Shown: positions 26,429-34,414 of the stretch, one piece after another
Numbering within the stretch: the first letter of the stretch is position 1
Layout: the number at the start of each line of letters is the position of its first letter
Source of the DNA: an uncultured Pseudomonadota bacterium
GTDB lineage: Bacteria > Myxococcota_A > Bradymonadia > Bradymonadales > GCA-2716585
NCBI GenBank assembly: GCA_937123825.1
Contig: CAKZKQ010000722.1
Coordinates: 1-47,564, forward strand
DNA: 47,564 nt
Direction of reading: 5' to 3'
Translations under genes and position numbers: made by a program
Notes under the pieces: model-generated
What the model saw: only the letters and a program-made list of their open reading frames with translations
What the model was told of the DNA's origin: nothing
Databases searched by the model: none

Positions 26429-26685
26429 GGCGTACTCCTGGGTCCATGCCCACGGCGGCGTGCTGCTTTCTTCCGCTGCTCAGTGCGCTCTTGCAGGGAG
26501 GGGAGGTGTTCTCGGATGTTGAGCATCTCTTTGAGCGCTTTGTATTGGGCCTGCCATCGTGGGTCAGACTTGAAGAAGATGTGCTGGGCTTTGTCGAGGG
26601 CTTCGAACTCTTCGGGCATCAAGTCACTGCTTTCAGGAGCATCTTCGAGGCTGAGCATCTTTTGGCGCAGGTTCTTGCTCTTCAT
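26425..26685 (-). CDS. Hypothetical 86-residue protein coupled to the antitoxin
   Basis: ATG 26685. Highly charged protein (ALDKAQHIFFKSDPRWQAQY, TEQRKKAARRRGHG) with no toxin motif I can identify. Its stop overlaps the antitoxin start by 4 bp. Part of a lipoprotein-like frame (26633-26818) overlaps its 5' end in another phase, so a frameshift within one longer gene is possible. Confidence 0.5.
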   Translation of the reverse strand: MKSKNLRQKMLSLEDAPESSDLMPEEFEALDKAQHIFFKSDPRWQAQYKALKEMLNIREHLPSLQERTEQRKKAARRRGHGPRSTP

Positions 26686-26818
26686 CGTCCTCATCCGAGC
26701 AGGCCTGAATGCACAATAGAAGGGCCATGCCGACAGGTAAGCCGTGTCTGGTGAACCAACCCCTGTTGCCGTTGATTTGATGATTGCTCTTGGATGTGGG
26801 TGATGCCATTCGACGCAT
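26633..26818 (-). CDS. Possible small lipoprotein or 5' piece of a frameshifted gene
   Basis: 61 residues. LPVGMALLLCIQACSDEDD resembles a short signal peptide with lipobox before an acidic mature segment. It ends shortly after overlapping the 86-residue frame in another phase. It may be a separate gene, noise, or the displaced N-terminus of that gene. Confidence 0.3.
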   Translation of the reverse strand: MRRMASPTSKSNHQINGNRGWFTRHGLPVGMALLLCIQACSDEDDEEQEPAPKDAQPRRCS

Positions 26819-27257
26819 ACTTTCTGCAGTTGGCCAACACGTGACGGGGTGGATGGTGTGCCGCTTGATGGTCCCGTCAACGGCTTGCTCAAAGCCATAG
26901 ATGTATATGAAAGACTACAACCAATGAGGTCGCCGTTCAATACAACGCTGCTCTTGAGTGCTCTATCAGCCTATTTTTAACGTTTGCTCTCAAGGGTATG
27001 AAGGCATGTCGTGTTGGGCGCTGGATTACGGTCCGATGACAGCTTTGTGGGGGCAGGGTGGGCGGGGTTTGATGGGAAAATCGTCTATTTTTTTCCCGGC
27101 TGTGGGTTTTGGGGGTTGGATGGGGTTGGATGTGGGTGAAGTGCTTCCGCTTGACAAGTGTTCAAGTGTGATGCTAAAACCCATGAAAGACTGGTCAGTG
27201 GTGTGACCGAACAGGACTCTGTGTCCGTGTCAGACTTGTTAGCTTTGTGAAGGTTCC
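26819..27257. other. Promoter region upstream of the topoisomerase operon
   Basis: About 440 bases without a supported gene. It contains a promoter candidate at 27151-27180 and G/T-rich stretches between about 27030 and 27140. No other feature is visible. Confidence 0.4.
27151..27180 (+). promoter_or_regulatory. Putative sigma-70 promoter of the topoisomerase operon
   Basis: TTGACA at 27151-27156 and TAAAAC at 27175-27180, spaced 18 bp, 78 bp before the ATG. The -35 region is embedded in a 17-bp dyad (CTTGA-7-TCAAG, 27150-27166), a possible operator for supercoiling-responsive or other control. Confidence 0.5.
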
Positions 27258-29861
27258 ATGGCAGAGCAGATCAACTCCATTGCGCTCCATGAGGCCGCCA
27301 GTGAGCGGTATCTCAACTATGCGCTGAGTGTCATCACCAGCCGCGCGCTGCCAGATGTGCGCGATGGTTTTAAGCCGGTGCAGCGGCGGATCCTCTATTC
27401 GATGTTTCACGACCTGCGCCTGACCCACGACTCCAAACACCGCAAGTCAGCGGCGGTGGTGGGGCGCGTGATGGCCAACTACCACCCGCACGGTGATCAA
27501 TCGATCTACGATGCGATGGTGCGCATGGCGCAGAGTTTTTCGCTGCGCTATCCGCTGGTCGATGGTCAGGGCAACTTTGGTTCGTTGGATGGCGACGGCG
27601 CGGCGGCGATGCGTTACACCGAGGCGCGTTTGCAGTCGATCTCCGAGCGGTTGCTAGAGGAGCTTGGCAAGCGCACCGTGGCCATGCGCCCCAACTACGA
27701 CGGTCAGACGCTTGAGCCGGTCGTGTTGCCCAGTCAGTTGCCCAACCTGCTGCTCAACGGCGCCACGGGCATCGCCGTGGGTCTGGCCACCAACATTCCG
27801 CCCCACAATCTGCGCGAGCTGGTCAAGGCCTGCATAAAGCTCATCGACGACCCCGAGTTGGACCACGAGGGGTTGATGCGGATCGTCAAAGGGCCCGATT
27901 TCCCCACCGGGGGGCGCGTGCTGAACGATCCCGAGAGCATCTCGGAGATTTATGAGAAGGGCTCGGGGTCTTTTAAGATCGTGGGCGAGTATGAGGTGGA
28001 GGAGGCGCAGGAGAAGGGTCAGCCGGATTTGCTGGTGGTGACCTCGATCCCGTTCACGATCAACAAGGCCACGTTGGTGGAGAAGATCGCTGAGCACATC
28101 CGCACCGGAAAGATCCCGCAGCTGGTCGATATCCGCGATGAGTCGACGGACGAGGTGCGGATCGTGATGGAGCTGGCCCCTGGGGGCCGGGCGGACGCGG
28201 CGGCGGCCTTCCTTTACAAGAATACACCGCTGCAGAGCCGGTTTAGCCTCAACATGACCTGCCTGATCCCGCACATGGTGGAGGGGGAGGAGGTCACAGT
28301 CCCGGCCCGGGTGGGTTTGCGGGAGGTGCTGGACCAGTTTTTGAAGTTCCGCCACCAGGTGGTGACCCGTCGGCTGCGCTACGATTTGGAGCAGCTTGAG
28401 AAGCGGATCCACTTGTTGGAGGCCTTTGAGCTGATTTTTGGTGCCCTTGATGAGGCGATCGCGCTGATTCGGGGCAGCGACGGCAAGGCCGACGCGCGCC
28501 AGAAGTTGCAGGAGCGCTTTGGGCTCGATGAGGTCCAGTCCAACGCGATCCTGGACACACGGCTTTATAAGCTGGCGCGGATGGAGATCGAGCAGGTCCG
28601 TCTGGAGTTGGCCGAGAAGCGCAAGCAGGCCCAGGCGCTGCGCGAGTTGTTGGGCAGCGACGAGGCGCTTTGGGCGCTGATCAAGGACGAGCTGCGGGCG
28701 CTGAGCAAGAAGTACGGCGACAAGCGCCGGACCACCTTTGGCAGCCCCTCCGAAGAGCTGGAGTACAACACCGAAGACTACATCGTGAAGGAAGAGGCGG
28801 TGGTGATCGTGACCCGCGAGGGTCGGATCAAGCGCCAGCGCTCTTACAGCACGATCGATCGGCTGCGCGTGCGTGAAAACGATGAGGTCGGCTGGGTCTT
28901 CAGGGCCAGGACCGACCACGCGGTGTGCTTTTTCACCAACTGGGGTCAGGTCTACACGCTGCGGGCCGAGACTTTGCCCTCCACCAGCGGCTACGGCGAC
29001 CCGATCCAGGCGCACTTTGATTTTAAAGATGGCGAGCGGATCGTGGGGGTCGCGTGCACGGATCCAAGGTACGCGCCGGGGGCGACGGACGCGCACTGGG
29101 AGGGATCCCAGGACGATCCGCCGGAGTTTTGCATGGTCGCGCTGACGCGCGCGGGCAACACGACCCGGTTTACGCTTGAGGCCTACGCCGCGCCCAGCAA
29201 CCGCTCGGGGCGCAGCTACATCCGTTTGCTCAAGAAGAGCCCCGACGGCAGGCCAGACCAGGTCATGGGCGTGAGCCCCACGGCGGGCAACGAGAACGTC
29301 TGCATGATCAGCCACCGCAGCCGCTGCCTGATCTTCCCGGTCTCGGATGTGCCTTTGGTCAAGGGCCGGGGCAAGGGCGTCAGCGCCATCTCGCTTGAAG
29401 ACAAAGATTTTGTGCTTGGCTTTTGCCTCTCCACCAGCCGCACCCAGGGGCTGGTGGTTCAGACCAACCGGGGTCGTGAAGAGATCGTGCGGGCCACCAA
29501 GTTCCCCATCGCTCGTCGCGGCCGCAAAGGTCGCCCCATTCTACTGCGTGGATTCATCGCTGAGGTCGCCAACACCACGTTGGAGATCAGGCCACCCGGC
29601 GAGGAGGTGCCCAGCAAGCCCTCCGAGAAGCCGTCACAGAGCGCCAGTGGGCCCGAGGAGCAGGAACGCACCGACCTGCCGTCCGAGCCCCCAGACGCCC
29701 CAGGTGAGCCCGAGGCCACGCCAGAAGAGGTGGCCCCTTGGCCCTCGATCGAGCCTGCAGAAGCAGCGACAACGGCCCATGTGGTGTATGATGCCACTTC
29801 GGCCGGGCCTGCAGACGGGGCAGAGTCGGGTGACGGTGAAGATCAGATGACGCTCTTCTGA
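27258..29861 (+). CDS. Type IIA DNA topoisomerase subunit A (ParC/GyrA)
   Basis: 867 residues. The winged-helix/breakage-reunion core is complete, with active-site Tyr120 in AAAMRYTEARL. The quinolone-determining stretch is HPHGDQSIYD (residues 76-85); the usual Ser is Gln81, the Asp is Asp85. The C-terminal beta-propeller has ARRGRKGRP where GyrA carries the Q(R/K)RGGKG box, so the canonical box is missing, favouring topoisomerase IV (ParC-like) over gyrase. A Pro/Glu-rich tail of about 60 residues follows. The B subunit begins 5 bp downstream. AAGG precedes the ATG at 27258. Function: ATP-dependent double-strand passage. The gyrase or topo IV label needs phylogeny. Confidence 0.93.
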   Translation: MAEQINSIALHEAASERYLNYALSVITSRALPDVRDGFKPVQRRILYSMFHDLRLTHDSKHRKSAAVVGRVMANYHPHGDQSIYDAMVRMAQSFSLRYPLVDGQGNFGSLDGDGAAAMRYTEARLQSISERLLEELGKRTVAMRPNYDGQTLEPVVLPSQLPNLLLNGATGIAVGLATNIPPHNLRELVKACIKLIDDPELDHEGLMRIVKGPDFPTGGRVLNDPESISEIYEKGSGSFKIVGEYEVEEAQEKGQPDLLVVTSIPFTINKATLVEKIAEHIRTGKIPQLVDIRDESTDEVRIVMELAPGGRADAAAAFLYKNTPLQSRFSLNMTCLIPHMVEGEEVTVPARVGLREVLDQFLKFRHQVVTRRLRYDLEQLEKRIHLLEAFELIFGALDEAIALIRGSDGKADARQKLQERFGLDEVQSNAILDTRLYKLARMEIEQVRLELAEKRKQAQALRELLGSDEALWALIKDELRALSKKYGDKRRTTFGSPSEELEYNTEDYIVKEEAVVIVTREGRIKRQRSYSTIDRLRVRENDEVGWVFRARTDHAVCFFTNWGQVYTLRAETLPSTSGYGDPIQAHFDFKDGERIVGVACTDPRYAPGATDAHWEGSQDDPPEFCMVALTRAGNTTRFTLEAYAAPSNRSGRSYIRLLKKSPDGRPDQVMGVSPTAGNENVCMISHRSRCLIFPVSDVPLVKGRGKGVSAISLEDKDFVLGFCLSTSRTQGLVVQTNRGREEIVRATKFPIARRGRKGRPILLRGFIAEVANTTLEIRPPGEEVPSKPSEKPSQSASGPEEQERTDLPSEPPDAPGEPEATPEEVAPWPSIEPAEAATTAHVVYDATSAGPADGAESGDGEDQMTLF

Positions 29862-29866
29862 AGGTT

Positions 29867-31819
29867 ATGGACGAAAATCTCATGAACAGCAGCAGTGGCA
29901 GTGCGGAGTATTCTGCCAGAAACATCGCCGTCCTCAAGGGATTGGAGGCGGTCCGTCACCGCCCCGACATGTACATCGGGGACACCGACTATACCGGCTA
30001 CCATCACCTCTTGTGGGAGATCGTCGACAACAGCATCGACGAGGTCATGAACGGCCACGCCACCACCGTCGAGGTCACCCTCCACAAAGACGGTGAGAGC
30101 GTCACCATCAAGGACAACGGCCGCGGCATCCCGGTGGACGAGCACCCCGAGGAGAAGCGCTCGGCGTTGGAGTTGATCCTGACGACGCTCCACGCAGGCG
30201 GCAAGTTCGACCAAAACTCCTACAAGACCTCGGGCGGTTTGCACGGGGTGGGCTCAAGCGTGGTCAACGCGCTGAGCGAGGAGATGATCGCCACCGTGCG
30301 GCGTCCCGACGCCACCTACCAGCAGACCTACCACAAGGGTCTGCCGCAGGAGCCGGTCAAGCCCATTGGGAAGGAGCGGGGCACGGGGACGACGATCTTT
30401 TTCCGCCCCGACAAAGAGATCTTTGGCAAGCACCGCTTTGACAGCGCCTTCATCAAGCGCCGTCTGGAGATCAAATCCTACTTGATCCACGGCGTGCGGA
30501 TCCTCTACCGCGACGAGTCGGCGGGCACCTACAACGAGTTCAAGAACGAAGGCGGCCTGCAGGACTACCTGGTGTCGCTGATGGGCGAGCGCCAGGCGGT
30601 GCCGGTCCATGACCAGCCGTTTAAGCTGGAGTTTGAGGACGAGGGGGTGCGCGGCGAGCTGATTTTGCAGTGGAGCCGGCACAACAAGGAGCGCCTGTTG
30701 ACCTTCGTCAACGGCATCCCCACGCGCGACGGCGGCACCCACGAGCAGGGCATGCGCGATGGTGTGGTCAAGGCGCTGCGGCAGTACATCGACACGCACG
30801 ACTTGTTGCCGCGCGGGGTGTCACTGACCACCGACGACATCCGCGAGGGGTTGTTTGGGTTGGTGAGCATCTTCATGGGCGACCCCAAGTTCCAGGGGCA
30901 GACCAAGGACAGGCTCAACAACCCGGAGATCCGTCAGGTGATCTCTTCGGCGCTCTGGATGGGGTTGGAGCAGTATCTGCACGCCAATTCGACCACGGGC
31001 CACTCGATCGTTGAGCGGATCATCCAGGCGGCGCGGGCGCGCAAGGCTTCGACCGAGGCGGTCAAGAAGGTCAAGCGCAGCCGGTCGGTGTCGAGCCGCT
31101 TGAACCTGCCTGGGAAGCTGGCGGACTGCTCCAACAACGACTCGGAAGGCTCTGAGATCTTCATCGTCGAGGGTGACTCGGCCGGTGGCTCGGCCAAACA
31201 GGGTCGAAACCGGCGCACGCAGGCGATTTTGCCGTTGCGCGGTAAGATCTTGAACACCGAGCAGGCCACGCTCAAGAAGATCGGGGCCAACAAGGAACTT
31301 CAGGACATCATCTCGGCGCTGGGCTGCGGGTTTGGCGACGCGTGTGACCCGTCCAAGCTGCGCTACGGGCGCGTGATCCTGCTGATGGACGCCGACAGCG
31401 ACGGCCACCACATCACCACCTTGATGCTGACCTTCTTCTACAGGCACATGCGCCCGTTGATCGACGCGGGGGCGGTCTTTATTGCCCAGCCGCCGCTCTA
31501 CCGCATCGACAGCGCCAAGAAGACGTGGTGGGCGCGCGACGACAAAGAGCGGGCGCGGATCATTGCTCGGATCAAGAAGAAGAACCCTCGGGCCAAGGTC
31601 GACATCCAGCGCTTTAAGGGTCTGGGTGAGATGATGCCCAAGACGCTCTATGAGACCACGCTCGATCCCAAGCGTCGCACGCTCCTGAAGGTGGTCATTC
31701 CCGACGAGCACCGCTTGGACACGGACAAGATGATCACCAACCTGATGGGCAAAAACCCGGCGGCGCGCTACGAGTTCATCGTCACAAACGCCGGTGATGC
31801 GGCGGCGCTGGACGTCTGA
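29867..31819 (+). CDS. Type IIA DNA topoisomerase subunit B (ParE/GyrB)
   Basis: 650 residues. GHKL ATPase: DNSIDE with the catalytic Glu, and GGLHGVGSSVVNALS. TOPRIM: EGDSAGGSAKQ (about 438-448), LPLRGKILNTEQAT and MDADSDG. QTKDRLNN is the transducer lysine motif. Length near ParE (about 630) and GyrB of many bacteria; no 165-residue insertion as in E. coli GyrB. Operon with subunit A, 5 bp apart, AAGG ribosome binding site. With A it forms the A2B2 enzyme. Confidence 0.95.
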   Translation: MDENLMNSSSGSAEYSARNIAVLKGLEAVRHRPDMYIGDTDYTGYHHLLWEIVDNSIDEVMNGHATTVEVTLHKDGESVTIKDNGRGIPVDEHPEEKRSALELILTTLHAGGKFDQNSYKTSGGLHGVGSSVVNALSEEMIATVRRPDATYQQTYHKGLPQEPVKPIGKERGTGTTIFFRPDKEIFGKHRFDSAFIKRRLEIKSYLIHGVRILYRDESAGTYNEFKNEGGLQDYLVSLMGERQAVPVHDQPFKLEFEDEGVRGELILQWSRHNKERLLTFVNGIPTRDGGTHEQGMRDGVVKALRQYIDTHDLLPRGVSLTTDDIREGLFGLVSIFMGDPKFQGQTKDRLNNPEIRQVISSALWMGLEQYLHANSTTGHSIVERIIQAARARKASTEAVKKVKRSRSVSSRLNLPGKLADCSNNDSEGSEIFIVEGDSAGGSAKQGRNRRTQAILPLRGKILNTEQATLKKIGANKELQDIISALGCGFGDACDPSKLRYGRVILLMDADSDGHHITTLMLTFFYRHMRPLIDAGAVFIAQPPLYRIDSAKKTWWARDDKERARIIARIKKKNPRAKVDIQRFKGLGEMMPKTLYETTLDPKRRTLLKVVIPDEHRLDTDKMITNLMGKNPAARYEFIVTNAGDAAALDV

Positions 31820-31821
31820 CA

Positions 31822-32145
31822 AAAACCGCGGGTCTGGGCCCGCGGGCCCAGTGGGGGGTTTGGGGGTCAAACCCCCATCATCCAGCCTCTCAAACCGCCC
31901 CAAACCATCATCTGGGCGCCGAAACCGCCGCGAAGCGGCCTTAATCCACCACTTTCGTCATTCCCAGACCCTTCAAAAAGCAATCGCGCAGCGGCTTGGC
32001 GGCCACTGCGCGATTTTGTTTCTATGGGGGCGCTGCCCCCTCATGCCCCCTCTGGGCTTTCAAATGTGCGTTTTGAGAGGCTTGAGGATGGGGGTTCTAC
32101 CCCCAAACCCCCGCCAGGACCCGCGGGTCCTGGACCTGCGGTTTT
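31822..32145. repeat. Intergenic inverted-repeat element
   Basis: An imperfect inverted pair of about 74 nt lies at 31822-31895 and 32071-32145: the second arm reverse-complemented reads almost the same as the first, with scattered mismatches and a short gap. Each arm contains its own palindromes (CCCGCGGG; GGGGGT...ACCCCC) and a G-run/C-run pair. Between them lies the terminator hairpin and a GGGGGC-GCT-GCCCCC palindrome (32026-32040). It looks like a repetitive intergenic element of the REP/MITE kind, between convergent topoisomerase B and gshB genes. Whether it recurs elsewhere cannot be seen here. Confidence 0.6.
31982..32022. terminator. Bidirectional intrinsic terminator between convergent genes
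   Basis: AATCGCGCAG (31982-31991) pairs perfectly with CTGCGCGATT (32006-32015), 14-nt loop, followed by TTGTTT; AAAAAGC precedes it, giving a T tract on the other strand. It ends transcripts of the topoisomerase operon and of gshB. Confidence 0.65.
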
Positions 32146-32163
32146 GTGGGCTTGTTGGGGCCG

Positions 32164-33123
32164 TCAGCTCTTCTGGCGGCGCGCCCACTCTTTTTCCTGC
32201 CACTCGATCCACTTGTCGGAGTAATTCTCGGCGTCAAACCGCGACATCTCCTGGATCCCGGTGGGGGAGGTGACGTTGACCTCGGTCAAGTACGGCCCCA
32301 GGACGTCGATCCCCGCAAAGTAAATCCCGCTGGCCTTGAGCTTGGGCGCGATCGTGCGGATGATCTCGTGCTCGCGCTCGGTGATCTCCGTCTTGACCGC
32401 CTTGCCGCCCACATGCAGGTTCCCCCGCAGCTCGCTGGCCTTGGGCACCCTCAAGACCGCTCCCAGCGGCTCGCCGTCGATCAAAATGATCCGCTTGTCG
32501 CCGTCGCGGGCCTCGGGCACAAACTGCTGCGCCATCACGTAGCGCGTCCCCAACCGCGTAATCACCTCAATGATCGTGTTGAGGTTCAAATCATCCTCTT
32601 TCAGAATGAAAACCTCGGCCCCACCGTGCCCATCGAGCGGCTTGATGACGCAGCGACCATCGTGGCGCGCCATAAAGTCTTTGATGTGGTCCGAGTGGTG
32701 GGTCACGATCGTGTCGGGGATGACCTGCGGAAAGTGCAGGATAAAGGCCTTCTCGTTGGCGTCGCGCAACCCTGCAGGCTTGTTGATCACCCAGCAGTCG
32801 CCGCGCTCGTCGGCCAACTCCAGGATGTACGTCGAGTACAAATACTCGGCGTCAAAAGGCGGATCCTTGCGCATCCAGCACACATCCAGGTCCGCCATCG
32901 GCATCTTGCGGCGCTCGCCAAGCGTAAAGTGGTCGCCGACCTGACGGCGAACCTCAAGGGGCGCCGCCCAACAGTACGCGCGGCCCCCTTCGGCGGCCAG
33001 ATCCTGGGGTTGGATGTAAAAGAGCTGATGGCCGCGCGCGTGCGCCGCCAGCAGCCAGTCAAAAGTGGTGTCCGCATCGAGCCCGACGTGCTCGATGGGA
33101 TCCATAACGCAACCGATCTTCAT
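32164..33123 (-). CDS. gshB: Glutathione synthetase
   Basis: 319 residues, the usual length for bacterial GshB. N-terminal domain (MKIGCVMDPIEH), then an ATP-grasp core: RCVIKPLDGHGGAEVF (ATP-binding Lys and Gly-rich loop), AQQFVPEARDGDKRIILIDG and TEVNVTSPTGIQEM with the metal-binding Glu/Asn. It joins gamma-glutamylcysteine and glycine using ATP in the cytosol. It begins 7 bp after the enolase stop and ends the minus-strand cluster; no strong ribosome binding site, so translational coupling is likely. gshA is not in this window. Confidence 0.92.
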   Translation of the reverse strand: MKIGCVMDPIEHVGLDADTTFDWLLAAHARGHQLFYIQPQDLAAEGGRAYCWAAPLEVRRQVGDHFTLGERRKMPMADLDVCWMRKDPPFDAEYLYSTYILELADERGDCWVINKPAGLRDANEKAFILHFPQVIPDTIVTHHSDHIKDFMARHDGRCVIKPLDGHGGAEVFILKEDDLNLNTIIEVITRLGTRYVMAQQFVPEARDGDKRIILIDGEPLGAVLRVPKASELRGNLHVGGKAVKTEITEREHEIIRTIAPKLKASGIYFAGIDVLGPYLTEVNVTSPTGIQEMSRFDAENYSDKWIEWQEKEWARRQKS

Positions 33124-33130
33124 AAGTTGA

Positions 33131-34414
33131 TCAAACCTTCAGCGCCTTGCGGCCAGGGTAGCGGGCCTGGGAGCCCAGGGCCTGCTCGATGCGCAAGAGT
33201 TGGTTGTACTTGGCGGTGCGGTCGGAGCGGGAAAGCGACCCCGTCTTGATCTGGCCAGTCCCCAAAGCCACCGCCAGGTCCGCGATGGTGGTGTCGGCCG
33301 TCTCGCCGCTGCGGTGCGAGATGACGGCGGTGTAGTTGTTGCGGTGGGCCAAAGTGACGGCGTCGATGGTCTCGGACAGGGTCCCGATCTGGTTGACCTT
33401 GACCAGGATGGAGTTGCCGACGTTGTTGTCGATGCCGCGCTGGAGTTTCTCGACGTTGGTGACAAAGAGGTCATCGCCGACAAGCTGGATTTTGTCGCCC
33501 AACCGCTCAGTGATGCCGGCCCAGCCAGTCCAGTCGTTCTCGTCCATGCCGTCTTCGATGCTGACCAGGGGGTACTTCTCGACCCACTGCGCGTAAAGAT
33601 CGATCAGGGCGTTGCCGTCCAGTTCGCGGCCCTCGCCGCTCATCACGTAAAGGCCCTTTTCGGCGTCGTAGAACTCACTGGCGGCCACGTCCAGGGCCAG
33701 CAGGACCTCTTCACCGGCCTTGTAGCCCGCTTTGTCGATGGCCTCCATGATGACCTTCAAGGCGTCCTCGTTGGAGGAGAGGTTGGGGGCAAAGCCGCCT
33801 TCGTCGCCGACGGAGGTGGACATGCCCATGCCCTTGAGGACCTTCTTGAGGTTGTGGAAGATCTCGGAGCCCATGCGCACGGCGCCAGCAAAGCTCTGGG
33901 CGCCGACAGGCATGATCATAAACTCCTGGATGTCCACGGAGTTGTCGGCGTGGGAGCCGCCGTTGATGATGTTCATCATCGGCACGGGCAGGGTGCAGGC
34001 CGACACGCCGCCGATGTAGCGGTAGAGGGGCATGCCCAGGCAGTCGGCCGAGGCGCGGGCGATGGCCATGGAGACGCCCAGGATGGCGTTGGCGCCCAGC
34101 TGCGACTTGTTGGGGGTGCCGTCGAGCTTGAGCATGATCTCGTCGATGTAGCGCTGCTGGGTGGCGTCGACGTCCATCAACTCGGGAGCGATGACGTTTT
34201 GGATGTTCTCGATGGCCTTCAGGACGCCCTTGCCCAGGTAGCGGTCCTTGTCGCCGTCGCGCAGCTCAATGGCCTCGTGCTCGCCGGTGGAGGCGCCGCT
34301 GGGCACCGCCGCGCGGCCAAAAGAGCCGTCTTCAAGCACCACGTCCACCTCAACGGTGGGGTTGCCGCGGCTGTCCAGGATTTCTCGGGCGATGATCTCA
34401 ATGATGCCGGTCAT
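33131..34414 (-). CDS. eno: Enolase
   Basis: 427 residues, standard length. EILDSRGNPTVEVDV at the start, the catalytic stretches SVGDEGGFAPNL, LVGDDLFVTN with metal-binding Asp, ILVKVNQIGTLSET with the catalytic Lys and SHRSGETADTTIADLAVAL. Converts 2-phosphoglycerate to phosphoenolpyruvate. GGAGGAGA precedes the ATG at 34414. It overlaps the upstream gene by 17 bp, a sign of coupling. Confidence 0.98.
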   Translation of the reverse strand: MTGIIEIIAREILDSRGNPTVEVDVVLEDGSFGRAAVPSGASTGEHEAIELRDGDKDRYLGKGVLKAIENIQNVIAPELMDVDATQQRYIDEIMLKLDGTPNKSQLGANAILGVSMAIARASADCLGMPLYRYIGGVSACTLPVPMMNIINGGSHADNSVDIQEFMIMPVGAQSFAGAVRMGSEIFHNLKKVLKGMGMSTSVGDEGGFAPNLSSNEDALKVIMEAIDKAGYKAGEEVLLALDVAASEFYDAEKGLYVMSGEGRELDGNALIDLYAQWVEKYPLVSIEDGMDENDWTGWAGITERLGDKIQLVGDDLFVTNVEKLQRGIDNNVGNSILVKVNQIGTLSETIDAVTLAHRNNYTAVISHRSGETADTTIADLAVALGTGQIKTGSLSRSDRTAKYNQLLRIEQALGSQARYPGRKALKV

